NCBI GenBank assembly: GCA_910585715.1
Contig: CAJUEX010000048.1
Coordinates: 1 to 28,991, forward strand
Direction: 5' to 3'
Source of the DNA: an uncultured Lachnospiraceae bacterium
Lineage (GTDB): Bacteria > Bacillota > Clostridia > Lachnospirales > Lachnospiraceae
Length of the DNA: 28,991 nt
Notes under the pieces: generated by a model
What the model was told of the DNA's origin: nothing
Databases searched by the model: none
Seen by the model: only the letters and a program-made list of their open reading frames with translations
In this document: positions 23,038-28,991 of the stretch, in pieces
How positions within the stretch are numbered: the stretch's first letter is position 1
Layout of the letters: each line of letters starts with the position of its first letter
Program-made: the position numbers and the translations under genes

Positions 23038-23904
23038 ATGAGTCTGGAAAATTTCTATCAAAAATATCCACAGCAGACAACTGAGTTATCTACAGGAAGG
23101 TCGTTTACATACCGTTATTATAAAAATCCGAAACCAAAAGCTACAATTGTTCTTTTAACGGGCGGGATAGGTTTATCCGATTTATTCTATCTGCATTTTG
23201 AAAGGTTTGCGGAGAAGTTTTCTGTTTTGACCTTTGATTATCAGATACAATTCAAGGATAACAGGGAATTTGCTCAGGCGGTTGCAGAGCTGTTACAAAT
23301 TCTAAAAGAAAAAGTATGGCTGGTCGGTCAGTCCCTTGGTGGAATTGTTGCACAGATTATTGCAGTAAATCATCCGGAAAATATTGAGGGAATGGTATTG
23401 TCAAATACCTGTTCTCTGGCAAAAGATATGGGAGAGGATGCCCGGCTTCATCTGATGAATATAATCAAGAGCCAGCAGAAAGCAAAGAAGCTATTATCGG
23501 TTGTCCCGTTTACCCTGTATAAAAAACTTATAAAATGGGCGGTAATGAAAAAGAAAACAGAGGGCTTCTTGCAAGAAGAAAAGTTATTGATGGAAAATCT
23601 TTGTAACGCTATGCTGAGGCTTTTGACAAAACCCTATGAATATCATATGATAGATTTTTTAATTGATGCACAGAACCACTTCGGTATGACTGCGGAGAAT
23701 TTTCAACTGTGGGATGATAAGGTTTTACTGATTTTATCAGAAGATGACAATACTTTTAATCAGCCATGCAAGGACTCTTTGGTCCGTATCATGACAAATC
23801 CGACTGTTGTAACAGATATAACAGGCGGACATCTGGCTTTACTTGTAAAATTAGACAAATATGCTGATACTGTATGTGATTATATTGTTGCGAGGACGGA
23901 ATAG
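23038..23904 (+). CDS. Alpha/beta-hydrolase-fold protein
   Basis: Serine hydrolase of the alpha/beta fold. The nucleophile elbow is GQSLGG with S99 (VWLVGQSLGGIVAQ), the oxyanion-hole strand is IVLLTGGIG, the likely acid lies in ILSEDDNTF, and the likely histidine is in ITGGHLALL near the end. 288 residues is normal. ATG 23038 is preferred over GTG 23035 for spacing from AAAGGAA, and it is coupled to the TetR gene. Esterase or lipase-like activity on a small substrate is likely. No signal peptide, so cytoplasmic. Confidence 0.87.
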   Translation: MSLENFYQKYPQQTTELSTGRSFTYRYYKNPKPKATIVLLTGGIGLSDLFYLHFERFAEKFSVLTFDYQIQFKDNREFAQAVAELLQILKEKVWLVGQSLGGIVAQIIAVNHPENIEGMVLSNTCSLAKDMGEDARLHLMNIIKSQQKAKKLLSVVPFTLYKKLIKWAVMKKKTEGFLQEEKLLMENLCNAMLRLLTKPYEYHMIDFLIDAQNHFGMTAENFQLWDDKVLLILSEDDNTFNQPCKDSLVRIMTNPTVVTDITGGHLALLVKLDKYADTVCDYIVARTE

Positions 23905-24285
23905 CGATGTGAAAATAGCAAAAAGAACCTCTTGAAATTGAAGCAAAGATAAAACAGGCGACGGACGAAACAGTCAGACAGAAAAATAACTGACTGTACC
24001 TGCCCCTCCATACGGTTGAACTGCCATTGGAAATATTTTTTCAATCCAAAAAGAAAAGAATTCATGACATTCCTATTATGAATCACAAAAAAATTACGAT
24101 GTATAAAATAGAAGTCTAAAATGGAGACTTCAGCAATTAGAAGAAAAATGATTCAAATGTTAAAAGTAATAAATAACATTTATATCAGTCAATTATCAGC
24201 CGGCATAAGTTAAAGTAAAGCCTGCATACAGGATTCACAACAAAAGTGTAATTGCATGATTGCATCGTGGCAGAAAGGAGCGGTT
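23905..24285. other. Intergenic stretch without a credible gene, holding two inverted repeats
   Basis: About 380 bases. CAGTCAG (23971-23977) / CTGACTG (23990-23996) and GAAGTCT (24111-24117) / AGACTTC (24125-24131) are exact inverted repeats; neither has a T tract. An open stretch ending at the TGA near 23990 (EIEAKIKQATDETVRQKNN) looks like the tail of a lost gene but lacks a start. Confidence 0.4.
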
Positions 24286-24969
24286 ATGAATCATCCGATA
24301 GAAACCGGTTATGTGCCGGAAGCCTCCGGGCATTATGAGACAGACAGCAAAAAGAAAATAAATACGGGATTTGCGGATAAGCTCAGTGAAAAGGCGGCTG
24401 TTTTCACAAAAAATATGACTTTGGGAGAATATAAAATGTATTTCCATGAGAAAGTAAACCGTCTTTATACCCATCCTTCCCAGAAAAACATGGAATGGCT
24501 CATAGAAATAACAGATAAGGCTTATGAGAGAATGAAGAACGACCCGGAATATGAAAAAAGAGTATTAGAGGCTATAGCCAGATGCAAAGCCATGGATTTT
24601 GGAAACGGAGTGCCGCTGATTGCTTATATCCATATAGACGATACATGGGAAGGATGTCATATATATACCGGAGGAATCAGGGAAAATCGTTTTGGAAAAT
24701 CCCAGTCGGAAATAGAGCGGGATATACGGGCAGAGAGGAAAAAACGAAGAAAAATGCTGTTGGAAGAGTACCTGAAAAAAAGGGCTGAGGATAAAAGGAT
24801 TTTGAAAAAGCTTTGGGATAAGGAAGTGGAGGAGAGGAAAATCGAAAGCAGCTGCCAGTTGCAGTCCTTTAGCAGAAAAAGGCAGATGAAACAGGCAGTT
24901 AATGCTTATGAGGCGGAAGCCATGATAGAAACCATGGATTTTTGTATTTCCAGATGCGGGAAGCACTGA
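24286..24969 (+). CDS. Hypothetical protein, Lys/Glu-rich C-terminal half
   Basis: 227 residues, no family recognised with confidence. A flexible N-terminus (MNHPIETGYVPEASGHYETD) leads to a helical segment (MTLGEYKMYFHEKVNRLYTH), a conserved-looking core (NPEYEKR-like ERMKNDPEYEKRVLEAIARC, then VPLIAYIHIDDTWEGCHIYT and GGIRENRFGK), and a strongly basic helical tail (RAERKKRRKMLLEEYLKKRA). No signal peptide. The ATG at 24286 is chosen because AAAGGAGCGG lies just before it. The core has the feel of a real domain of Lachnospiraceae-specific proteins. A monocistronic unit ended by the terminator at 25079. Confidence 0.65.
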   Translation: MNHPIETGYVPEASGHYETDSKKKINTGFADKLSEKAAVFTKNMTLGEYKMYFHEKVNRLYTHPSQKNMEWLIEITDKAYERMKNDPEYEKRVLEAIARCKAMDFGNGVPLIAYIHIDDTWEGCHIYTGGIRENRFGKSQSEIERDIRAERKKRRKMLLEEYLKKRAEDKRILKKLWDKEVEERKIESSCQLQSFSRKRQMKQAVNAYEAEAMIETMDFCISRCGKH

Positions 24970-25078
24970 TGATTGATAATGGTGGAGCGGGTATTCCGGT
25001 GTCATTGGCAATTTTTCATTGGAGTATGAGGAATAATCATAAAGTTTTATTTGTGGTATAGTTTTATTTATGGTTTGA

Positions 25079-25114
25079 AATAAGGCAGGTTCATTTGACC
25101 CTGTCTTATTTTTT
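25079..25114 (+). terminator. Intrinsic terminator
   Basis: AATAAGGCAGG (25079-25089) pairs with CCTGTCTTATT (25100-25110), one wobble, followed by TTTT. It separates the 24286 gene from the sigma-factor operon. Confidence 0.8.
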
Positions 25115-25222
25115 GCCCGGCATGGCTGAACTCTGCCTGATTGCTGCAATATTAAAAAACTATTATATGCGGTATATTGTAAAATAAAATCAATGAAAGT
25201 TTTTAAGATTTCACAAGTTCTT

Positions 25223-25256
25223 TGTAACCTTTCCGCATTTTCATTTGTATTATTAG
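25223..25256 (+). promoter_or_regulatory. Candidate ECF-sigma autoregulated promoter
   Basis: TGTAACCTTT (25223-25232) followed after about 17 bases by GTATTAT (25247 on), with no sigma-A boxes nearby. An AAC-bearing -35 and a weak -10 are the pattern of promoters read by ECF sigma factors, and it stands ~50 bases before the sigma gene. Confidence 0.5.
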
Positions 25257-25299
25257 TGAAAGGCTTTTCAAGAGAACAAAAGAACAAAGGAGCATGCTA

Positions 25300-25782
25300 A
25301 TGAAACCATCAGTAGAGCAGCTAATTGAAAAATACCGGAACAATCTTTATGTTATGGCCTTTAATGTATGCAAAAATACACAGGATGCCGAAGATGTTGT
25401 TCAGGATACATTCATTCAGTACTGGTCTCAAAAAAAAGAGTTTGAATCAGAACAGCATATACGGGCATGGCTGATCAGAGTAGCAATTAACAAGGCAAAA
25501 AACAAAAATAATACTTTTTTCAGGCGGAATTCACTGCCATTAGAGGATTACATGCAAACGCTGGTCTTTGAGTCAGAGGAATCTTCAGAGCTGTTTGAGG
25601 CGGTGATGAATTTACCTGAAAAGTATCGTATAGTGATTCATTTGTACTATTATGAGGATTATTCTGTAAATGAAATCGCAGCTATATTGAAGCTGACCCA
25701 GAGTAATGTGAAAGTCAGATTGTCAAGAGGAAGATTGTTGCTTAGAAACACATTAAAGGAGGATTGGGAATATGACGAATAA
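25300..25782 (+). CDS. ECF-type RNA polymerase sigma-70 factor
   Basis: Extracytoplasmic-function sigma factor, 160 residues. Region 2 (residues ~8-70) carries LYVMAFNVCKNTQDAEDVVQ and DTFIQYWSQ, then HIRAWLIRVAINKAKN. Region 4 (~105-155) has MNLPEKYRIVIHLYYYEDYS, VNEIAAILKLTQSNVKVRLS and RGRLLLR. ATG 25300 is preferred over 25294 because AAAGGAG is seven bases before it. It overlaps the following membrane-protein gene by 11 bases, the standard sigma/anti-sigma layout, and a candidate self-recognised promoter lies upstream. Confidence 0.93.
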   Translation: MKPSVEQLIEKYRNNLYVMAFNVCKNTQDAEDVVQDTFIQYWSQKKEFESEQHIRAWLIRVAINKAKNKNNTFFRRNSLPLEDYMQTLVFESEESSELFEAVMNLPEKYRIVIHLYYYEDYSVNEIAAILKLTQSNVKVRLSRGRLLLRNTLKEDWEYDE

Positions 25783-26368
25783 AGAAAAATACAAAAAGGC
25801 ATTTTCGGCAGTTTGCCCGTCTGATGAATTTTCTTTGGAGGTAGAAAAAATGAAAAAAATAAATAAACAGAATATATTTAAAACAGTGGCTGCTTCTGCA
25901 GCAGTCTGCATGATATTCATGGCAAGCGCTACAGTTGCATATGCCATGGACGTAGGCGGTATTCAGCGCACGGTCCAGCTATGGATACATGGAGACCGTA
26001 CGGACGCCACGATTCAGTTTGACGGAGATGGAACTTATAATATGGAGTATACAGATGCTGAGGGAAATGAAAAGTCCATGGGGGGCGGCGGTGTTGCTTT
26101 TGCAGATGATGGAAGTGCAATTCCTTTATCTGAGGAAGAACTCATGGAAGAACTGATGGCGCCGGACGTGGAATACAAAGAGGATGGCTCCGTCTGGATT
26201 TATTGGATGGATCAGAAAATTGACATTACGGATAAGTTTGAAAATGGTTTTTGTTATGTGAAGCTTGTAAACGGGGAGGAGACTTTGTATATGACCGTAA
26301 GGTACAAGGGCGGCTATGCAACAAGCAATCATAGATATCTGGGTCCCGATGAGTGGAGGGGCAATTAG
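25772..26368 (+). CDS. Membrane-anchored partner of the ECF sigma factor (probable anti-sigma)
   Basis: 198 residues: a ~35-residue cytoplasmic N-terminus (MTNKEKYKKAFSAVCPSDEF), one membrane helix (VAASAAVCMIFMASATVAYAM, about residues 38-58) and an extracellular domain with an acidic, Gly-rich start (DGDGTYNMEYTDAEGNEKS) and a compact end (VWIYWMDQKIDITDKF, LYMTVRYKGGYATSNHRYLG). Such proteins usually hold the sigma factor at the membrane until an envelope signal arrives. The start sits 11 bases inside the sigma gene behind AAAGGAGG, so expression is coupled. The anti-sigma role is inferred from position and topology; no zinc-binding HxxxCxxC motif is present. Confidence 0.8.
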   Translation: MTNKEKYKKAFSAVCPSDEFSLEVEKMKKINKQNIFKTVAASAAVCMIFMASATVAYAMDVGGIQRTVQLWIHGDRTDATIQFDGDGTYNMEYTDAEGNEKSMGGGGVAFADDGSAIPLSEEELMEELMAPDVEYKEDGSVWIYWMDQKIDITDKFENGFCYVKLVNGEETLYMTVRYKGGYATSNHRYLGPDEWRGN

Positions 26369-26395
26369 AAACTGAATAGAAAACAGGCGCAAAAG

Positions 26396-26430
26396 ACCGT
26401 TTGCTCTTTGATTAGGGCAGGCGGTTTTTT
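26396..26430 (+). terminator. Intrinsic terminator after the sigma operon
   Basis: ACCGTTTGCTCT (26396-26407) pairs with AGGGCAGGCGGT (26414-26425) with several wobbles, followed by TTTTTG. The next ~200 bases to the ABC-3C cassette are AT-rich and hold no other gene; I see no clear promoter there. Confidence 0.75.
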
Positions 26431-26630
26431 GTGTTTTGATATATAACTATTAAATTTAGATAGCTAAAATGGAATAGGCAATGAGAGAAAATAAAAACGT
26501 GGTGATGGAGTGGAAAATATGTTGAATGCTATATCAAGCATACATAATACAAAATAGACAAAAAAGCAATAGCTATTTAAAAAATTATGTGATAAAATTA
26601 ATAAAAGTATTGATTAAGGTGGGATTGAGT

Positions 26631-27605
26631 ATGTTGAGTAAGGAAACTTATTTGAAAGAAGTGGCAAGTGGCCTTGCTTTATTAAGTAAAGAAGTGACTA
26701 TACTTAATGCTGTCAGTCTCTATGATATTAATATTGTTGCAGAAGATTTTTTTCCGGGCTTGTTGAACCTTGTTTATGGATATAAGTTAGAGAATGCAAA
26801 TTATTTGGAAAAGAATGCACCAGCTATTGATCTCTTTGACAAGATAAATAAAATAGCTATACAAGTGACATCTGATAACTCCGGCAAAAAAATTAATCAT
26901 ACAATAGAAGAATTTAACGAAAGAGAGTATTATAAAATATATGACAGACTGGTCATATTAATATTAACACAGAAAAAAAGATATACGACAGAATTTAATA
27001 CAGATGGAAAATTTGTCTTTGACAAAGCCAGAGATATTTGGGATGTTGAAGATATAATGAAAGATATTAGGGAACTGAATACAGAACAGATAAAAGAAAT
27101 CAGCAGTTATTTGTCAGCGGAATTATGCGATAAATGCCATGAAGTTAAAAAGACGCAAGCCAGTGAGATTGATACAATTATAGACCTGATAGAGTATATT
27201 TCGAGGCACAGGAATGTTAAAAAAAGTCAGGATACAGAGATTGATCCTGAGTATAAGATATATAAAAGATTTCGGGAATTTGCAGACAAACTGATTATGG
27301 AATATACAACATTATTTACCATTTATGGAGAGGCTTTAGACGTTGTAAATGATACATTGGGCATTGATGAGGCACAGGATATTATTATTATGTTTTACCT
27401 TCAGGATATTAGTGTGCAGTTTTTAGATGAAGCAGAGGATGATCCGGTTGTTGCTCTTAATAGGCTGGTAGCATATTTTGCTGAAAAGTTAAGCATTAAT
27501 GGCAAAAAATATGATCGAGCAGCCATTAAGTTTTATTTAGTAAATGAAATGATTAAATGCAGGGTTTTTCCGAATGAAAGGAGTGAGTATGGTGATAGCA
27601 AATAG
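26631..27605 (+). CDS. SMEK-domain protein with ABC-3C C-terminal domain (effector of an ABC-three-component system)
   Basis: 324 residues. The N-terminal ~110 residues match a SMEK domain: MLSKETYLKEVASGLALLSK, LYDINIVAEDFFPGLLNLVY, then NAPAIDLFDKINKIAIQVTS. A helical middle (~150-215) leads to a C-terminal domain of the kind shared by ABC-3C effectors, ending RAAIKFYLVNEMIKCRVFPN. ATG 26631 is preferred (AAGGTGGG ahead, LSKETYL is the domain start). ABC-3C systems couple an SMC-like ATPase, a small middle component and a variable effector, and are predicted conflict systems against phage or plasmids. The ID...IQVTS strand pattern recalls Mrr-like nucleases but lacks a canonical ExK. The stop overlaps the next gene by 17 bases. 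Confidence 0.8.
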   Translation: MLSKETYLKEVASGLALLSKEVTILNAVSLYDINIVAEDFFPGLLNLVYGYKLENANYLEKNAPAIDLFDKINKIAIQVTSDNSGKKINHTIEEFNEREYYKIYDRLVILILTQKKRYTTEFNTDGKFVFDKARDIWDVEDIMKDIRELNTEQIKEISSYLSAELCDKCHEVKKTQASEIDTIIDLIEYISRHRNVKKSQDTEIDPEYKIYKRFREFADKLIMEYTTLFTIYGEALDVVNDTLGIDEAQDIIIMFYLQDISVQFLDEAEDDPVVALNRLVAYFAEKLSINGKKYDRAAIKFYLVNEMIKCRVFPNERSEYGDSK

Positions 27606-27819
27606 TAATGCTTTAAAATCTTCTGCAATGTATATTGGTTATCTCATACTTAAGGAGATACAGAAACAGGGAAGAGATAAAGTTTCCATTTACGATGTGT
27701 CAAAAGCCTTAAAAAAAAGTGGTATTTCCAATAGCAGGCAGTTGGTTTTAGGACTTTCATTTTTATATTCTGTCAACATCGTAGAATTTGAGGAGGCGAA
27801 TATATGGGTAAAGAAATAA
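27589..27819 (+). CDS. ABC-3C middle component (small winged-helix-like protein)
   Basis: 76 residues: MVIANSNALKSSAMYIGYLI, then a winged-helix-like unit VSIYDVSKALKKSGISNSRQ and a short beta wing (NIVEFEEANIWVKK). Position between the SMEK-CTD effector and the DUF2326 ATPase, and small size, identify it as the middle component of an ABC-3C cassette (probably the MC6 kind, from memory). ATG 27589 is preferred over 27574 because AAAGGAG lies between the two. It overlaps both neighbours (17 and 16 bases), giving strict three-way translational coupling. Confidence 0.75.
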   Translation: MVIANSNALKSSAMYIGYLILKEIQKQGRDKVSIYDVSKALKKSGISNSRQLVLGLSFLYSVNIVEFEEANIWVKK

Positions 27820-28973
27820 ATCGTATCCGTATTAATCGTCTATATTCCGAAAACGGTGTTTTTAAGGAAATTTTATTTCACGATGGTGTAAATATTATTT
27901 TGGGCGAAAAATACGATGACAGCCTTGTTAGGGGACGAAAAACAAATGGTGTTGGAAAATCCATGAGTATAGAGTTTTTGGATTTCTGCTTTTTAAATGA
28001 TTATGATAAGTCCAGGGTTGCACGAATACCAAAAGAGGTATTTGAACCAGAAGAAAATGTAATGCTGGATTTGGAAATTGGCGGTGAAGCCATTACTATA
28101 AAACGAAGCAGAAAAGAGGCGGAAAAGCCAGTAATCATTAGAAATGGCAAAACTGTCTCATTTGATAAAATTCAAGACGCAAGAGACTATTTGTCAGAAA
28201 TTATTTTTGCAGAACTAAATGGGAAAATGGTTCCTAGTTTTAGGAATCTGTTTTCCATTTTAATGCGTGATGAACGTTCAGAATTTACAGACATTATTAA
28301 GTGCCATGATTTGAGAAAGAGGATACCTGATGATTTGAGTGCGCACTTGTTTTTGCTGGGATTTTCTTTGGAAGCATATCGAAATACTTTGAGCAAGATA
28401 AAGGAAATTGAAAATGTAACAACAGTAATAACAAAAAATAAAAAAGAATTGACCCAAGAAGGGAAAAAGAAAATTTCTGATGTCAGGGCAGAATTAAACG
28501 CATTGGAAGATGAATTGCAAAAATTGGAAGAGGCAATGGAAAGCTTCAAGACGAATGAAACATTCGATTCTATGGAGGCAGAGCTTATTGAACTGGAAAG
28601 TTTGCTGGAACAGTTGCGGAAACGACAAAAAGCATTGCGCCATGACTATGACAAAATAAGGAGAATGCCCAAACCTGAACAAATTGATGATAATGAAATA
28701 GAGCTGGTATATAACCAGTTTAAAAGTGATTTGGGTGAGGCAGTAGTCAAATCTTTGAATGAAGTTGTGGGGTTTAAAAATAAGGTAGAGGAATTCCAAA
28801 GAATGCTGGTAAATCAGAAAGCAAAGGAGTTGGAAAAACAGCTTCAGGAGATTGCGGAACAAATTAGGACAATTGATGATGAATATTCAGAAAAATTAAA
28901 GATTATAGATAAGAAGGGAGTGTTGAAGAATTTTAAAACTAGTATAGCGAATATTAAATTGTTGATAGTTTAA
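27804..28973 (+). CDS. DUF2326/YydD-like SMC-type ATPase of the ABC-3C system, C-terminally truncated
   Basis: SMC/RecN-like ATPase N-terminal half. Strands IRINRLYSENGVFKEILFHD and VNIILGEKYDDS lead to Walker A KTNGVGKS (residues ~46-53), then the family segment EFLDFCFLNDYDKSRVARIP and RNLFSILMRDERSEF, a Q-loop-like region. A long coiled coil covers ~195-360. The product stops at residue 389 after KTSIANIKLLIV, whereas from memory the family runs to roughly 550-580 residues with a second coiled-coil arm, signature and Walker B. The expected catalytic half is therefore missing and the last few codons look foreign. GAGGAGGC precedes the ATG. ATP hydrolysis is unlikely as it stands. Confidence 0.82.
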   Translation: MGKEINRIRINRLYSENGVFKEILFHDGVNIILGEKYDDSLVRGRKTNGVGKSMSIEFLDFCFLNDYDKSRVARIPKEVFEPEENVMLDLEIGGEAITIKRSRKEAEKPVIIRNGKTVSFDKIQDARDYLSEIIFAELNGKMVPSFRNLFSILMRDERSEFTDIIKCHDLRKRIPDDLSAHLFLLGFSLEAYRNTLSKIKEIENVTTVITKNKKELTQEGKKKISDVRAELNALEDELQKLEEAMESFKTNETFDSMEAELIELESLLEQLRKRQKALRHDYDKIRRMPKPEQIDDNEIELVYNQFKSDLGEAVVKSLNEVVGFKNKVEEFQRMLVNQKAKELEKQLQEIAEQIRTIDDEYSEKLKIIDKKGVLKNFKTSIANIKLLIV

Positions 28974-28991
28974 ATAGTTGCTGCTTCATCG

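Noticed and set aside
24565..25287. 240-codon minus-strand ORF
   Set aside because: It covers the 24286 gene antisense and the terminator at 25079; the translation is low-complexity Phe/Ser/Pro-rich.

Overview
The window looks like chromosomal DNA of a Gram-positive Clostridia member, most likely Lachnospiraceae. The reasons are strong AGGAGG-type ribosome binding sites, sigma-A promoters with TATAAT boxes, moderate-to-low G+C, clostridial families (two MATE exporters, a LytTR/GHKL two-component pair, an ECF sigma factor with a membrane partner, a Nim-type flavoprotein) and accessory elements of the kind seen in gut Clostridia. No rRNA, tRNA or CRISPR array was seen. The assignment rests on recognised families, not on a search.

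Bases 1-5450 are accessory and partly decayed. They hold a DUF1016/YhcG-type PDDEXK nuclease that runs off the left edge, an XRE regulator interrupted by one in-frame TGA, a MobV-like oriT candidate followed by only the first ~54 codons of a MobV relaxase, an AraC/GyrI-like regulator, a gene tail, and an N6-adenine methylase followed by the out-of-frame end of its target-recognition domain. This reads as the remains of a mobilizable element and a restriction-modification locus.

Bases 5450-15130 are mostly metabolic, resistance and envelope genes: an acyltransferase-3 membrane protein, a structured repeat-like segment, a two-domain GNAT acetyltransferase, a lipoprotein, a MATE exporter divergent from a LysR regulator, a DHFR/RibD-like gene fused by deletion to a headless secreted-domain gene, and a MepA-type MATE exporter co-transcribed with a Nim-like FMN protein. 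That last operon sits behind a leader ending in an intrinsic terminator, which I interpret as a guanidine-IV (mepA motif) riboswitch.

Bases 15130-26430 carry several lineage-specific proteins I do not recognise (15725-16810, 20477-21521, 24286-24969). Among them are an amidohydrolase, a LytTR response regulator and GHKL kinase pair, a small protein-kinase-fold protein, a TetR plus alpha/beta-hydrolase operon with a clear promoter and operator, and an ECF sigma/membrane anti-sigma-like pair with a plausible autoregulated promoter.

Bases 26430-28991 are visibly more AT-rich. They encode a three-gene, translationally coupled cassette: a SMEK-domain protein with an ABC-3C-type C-terminus, a 76-residue middle component, and a DUF2326/YydD-like SMC-style ATPase. 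This is an ABC-three-component (ABC-3C) conflict/defence system. Its ATPase appears cut short before the C-terminal catalytic half, so this copy may be inactive or interrupted just beyond the window.
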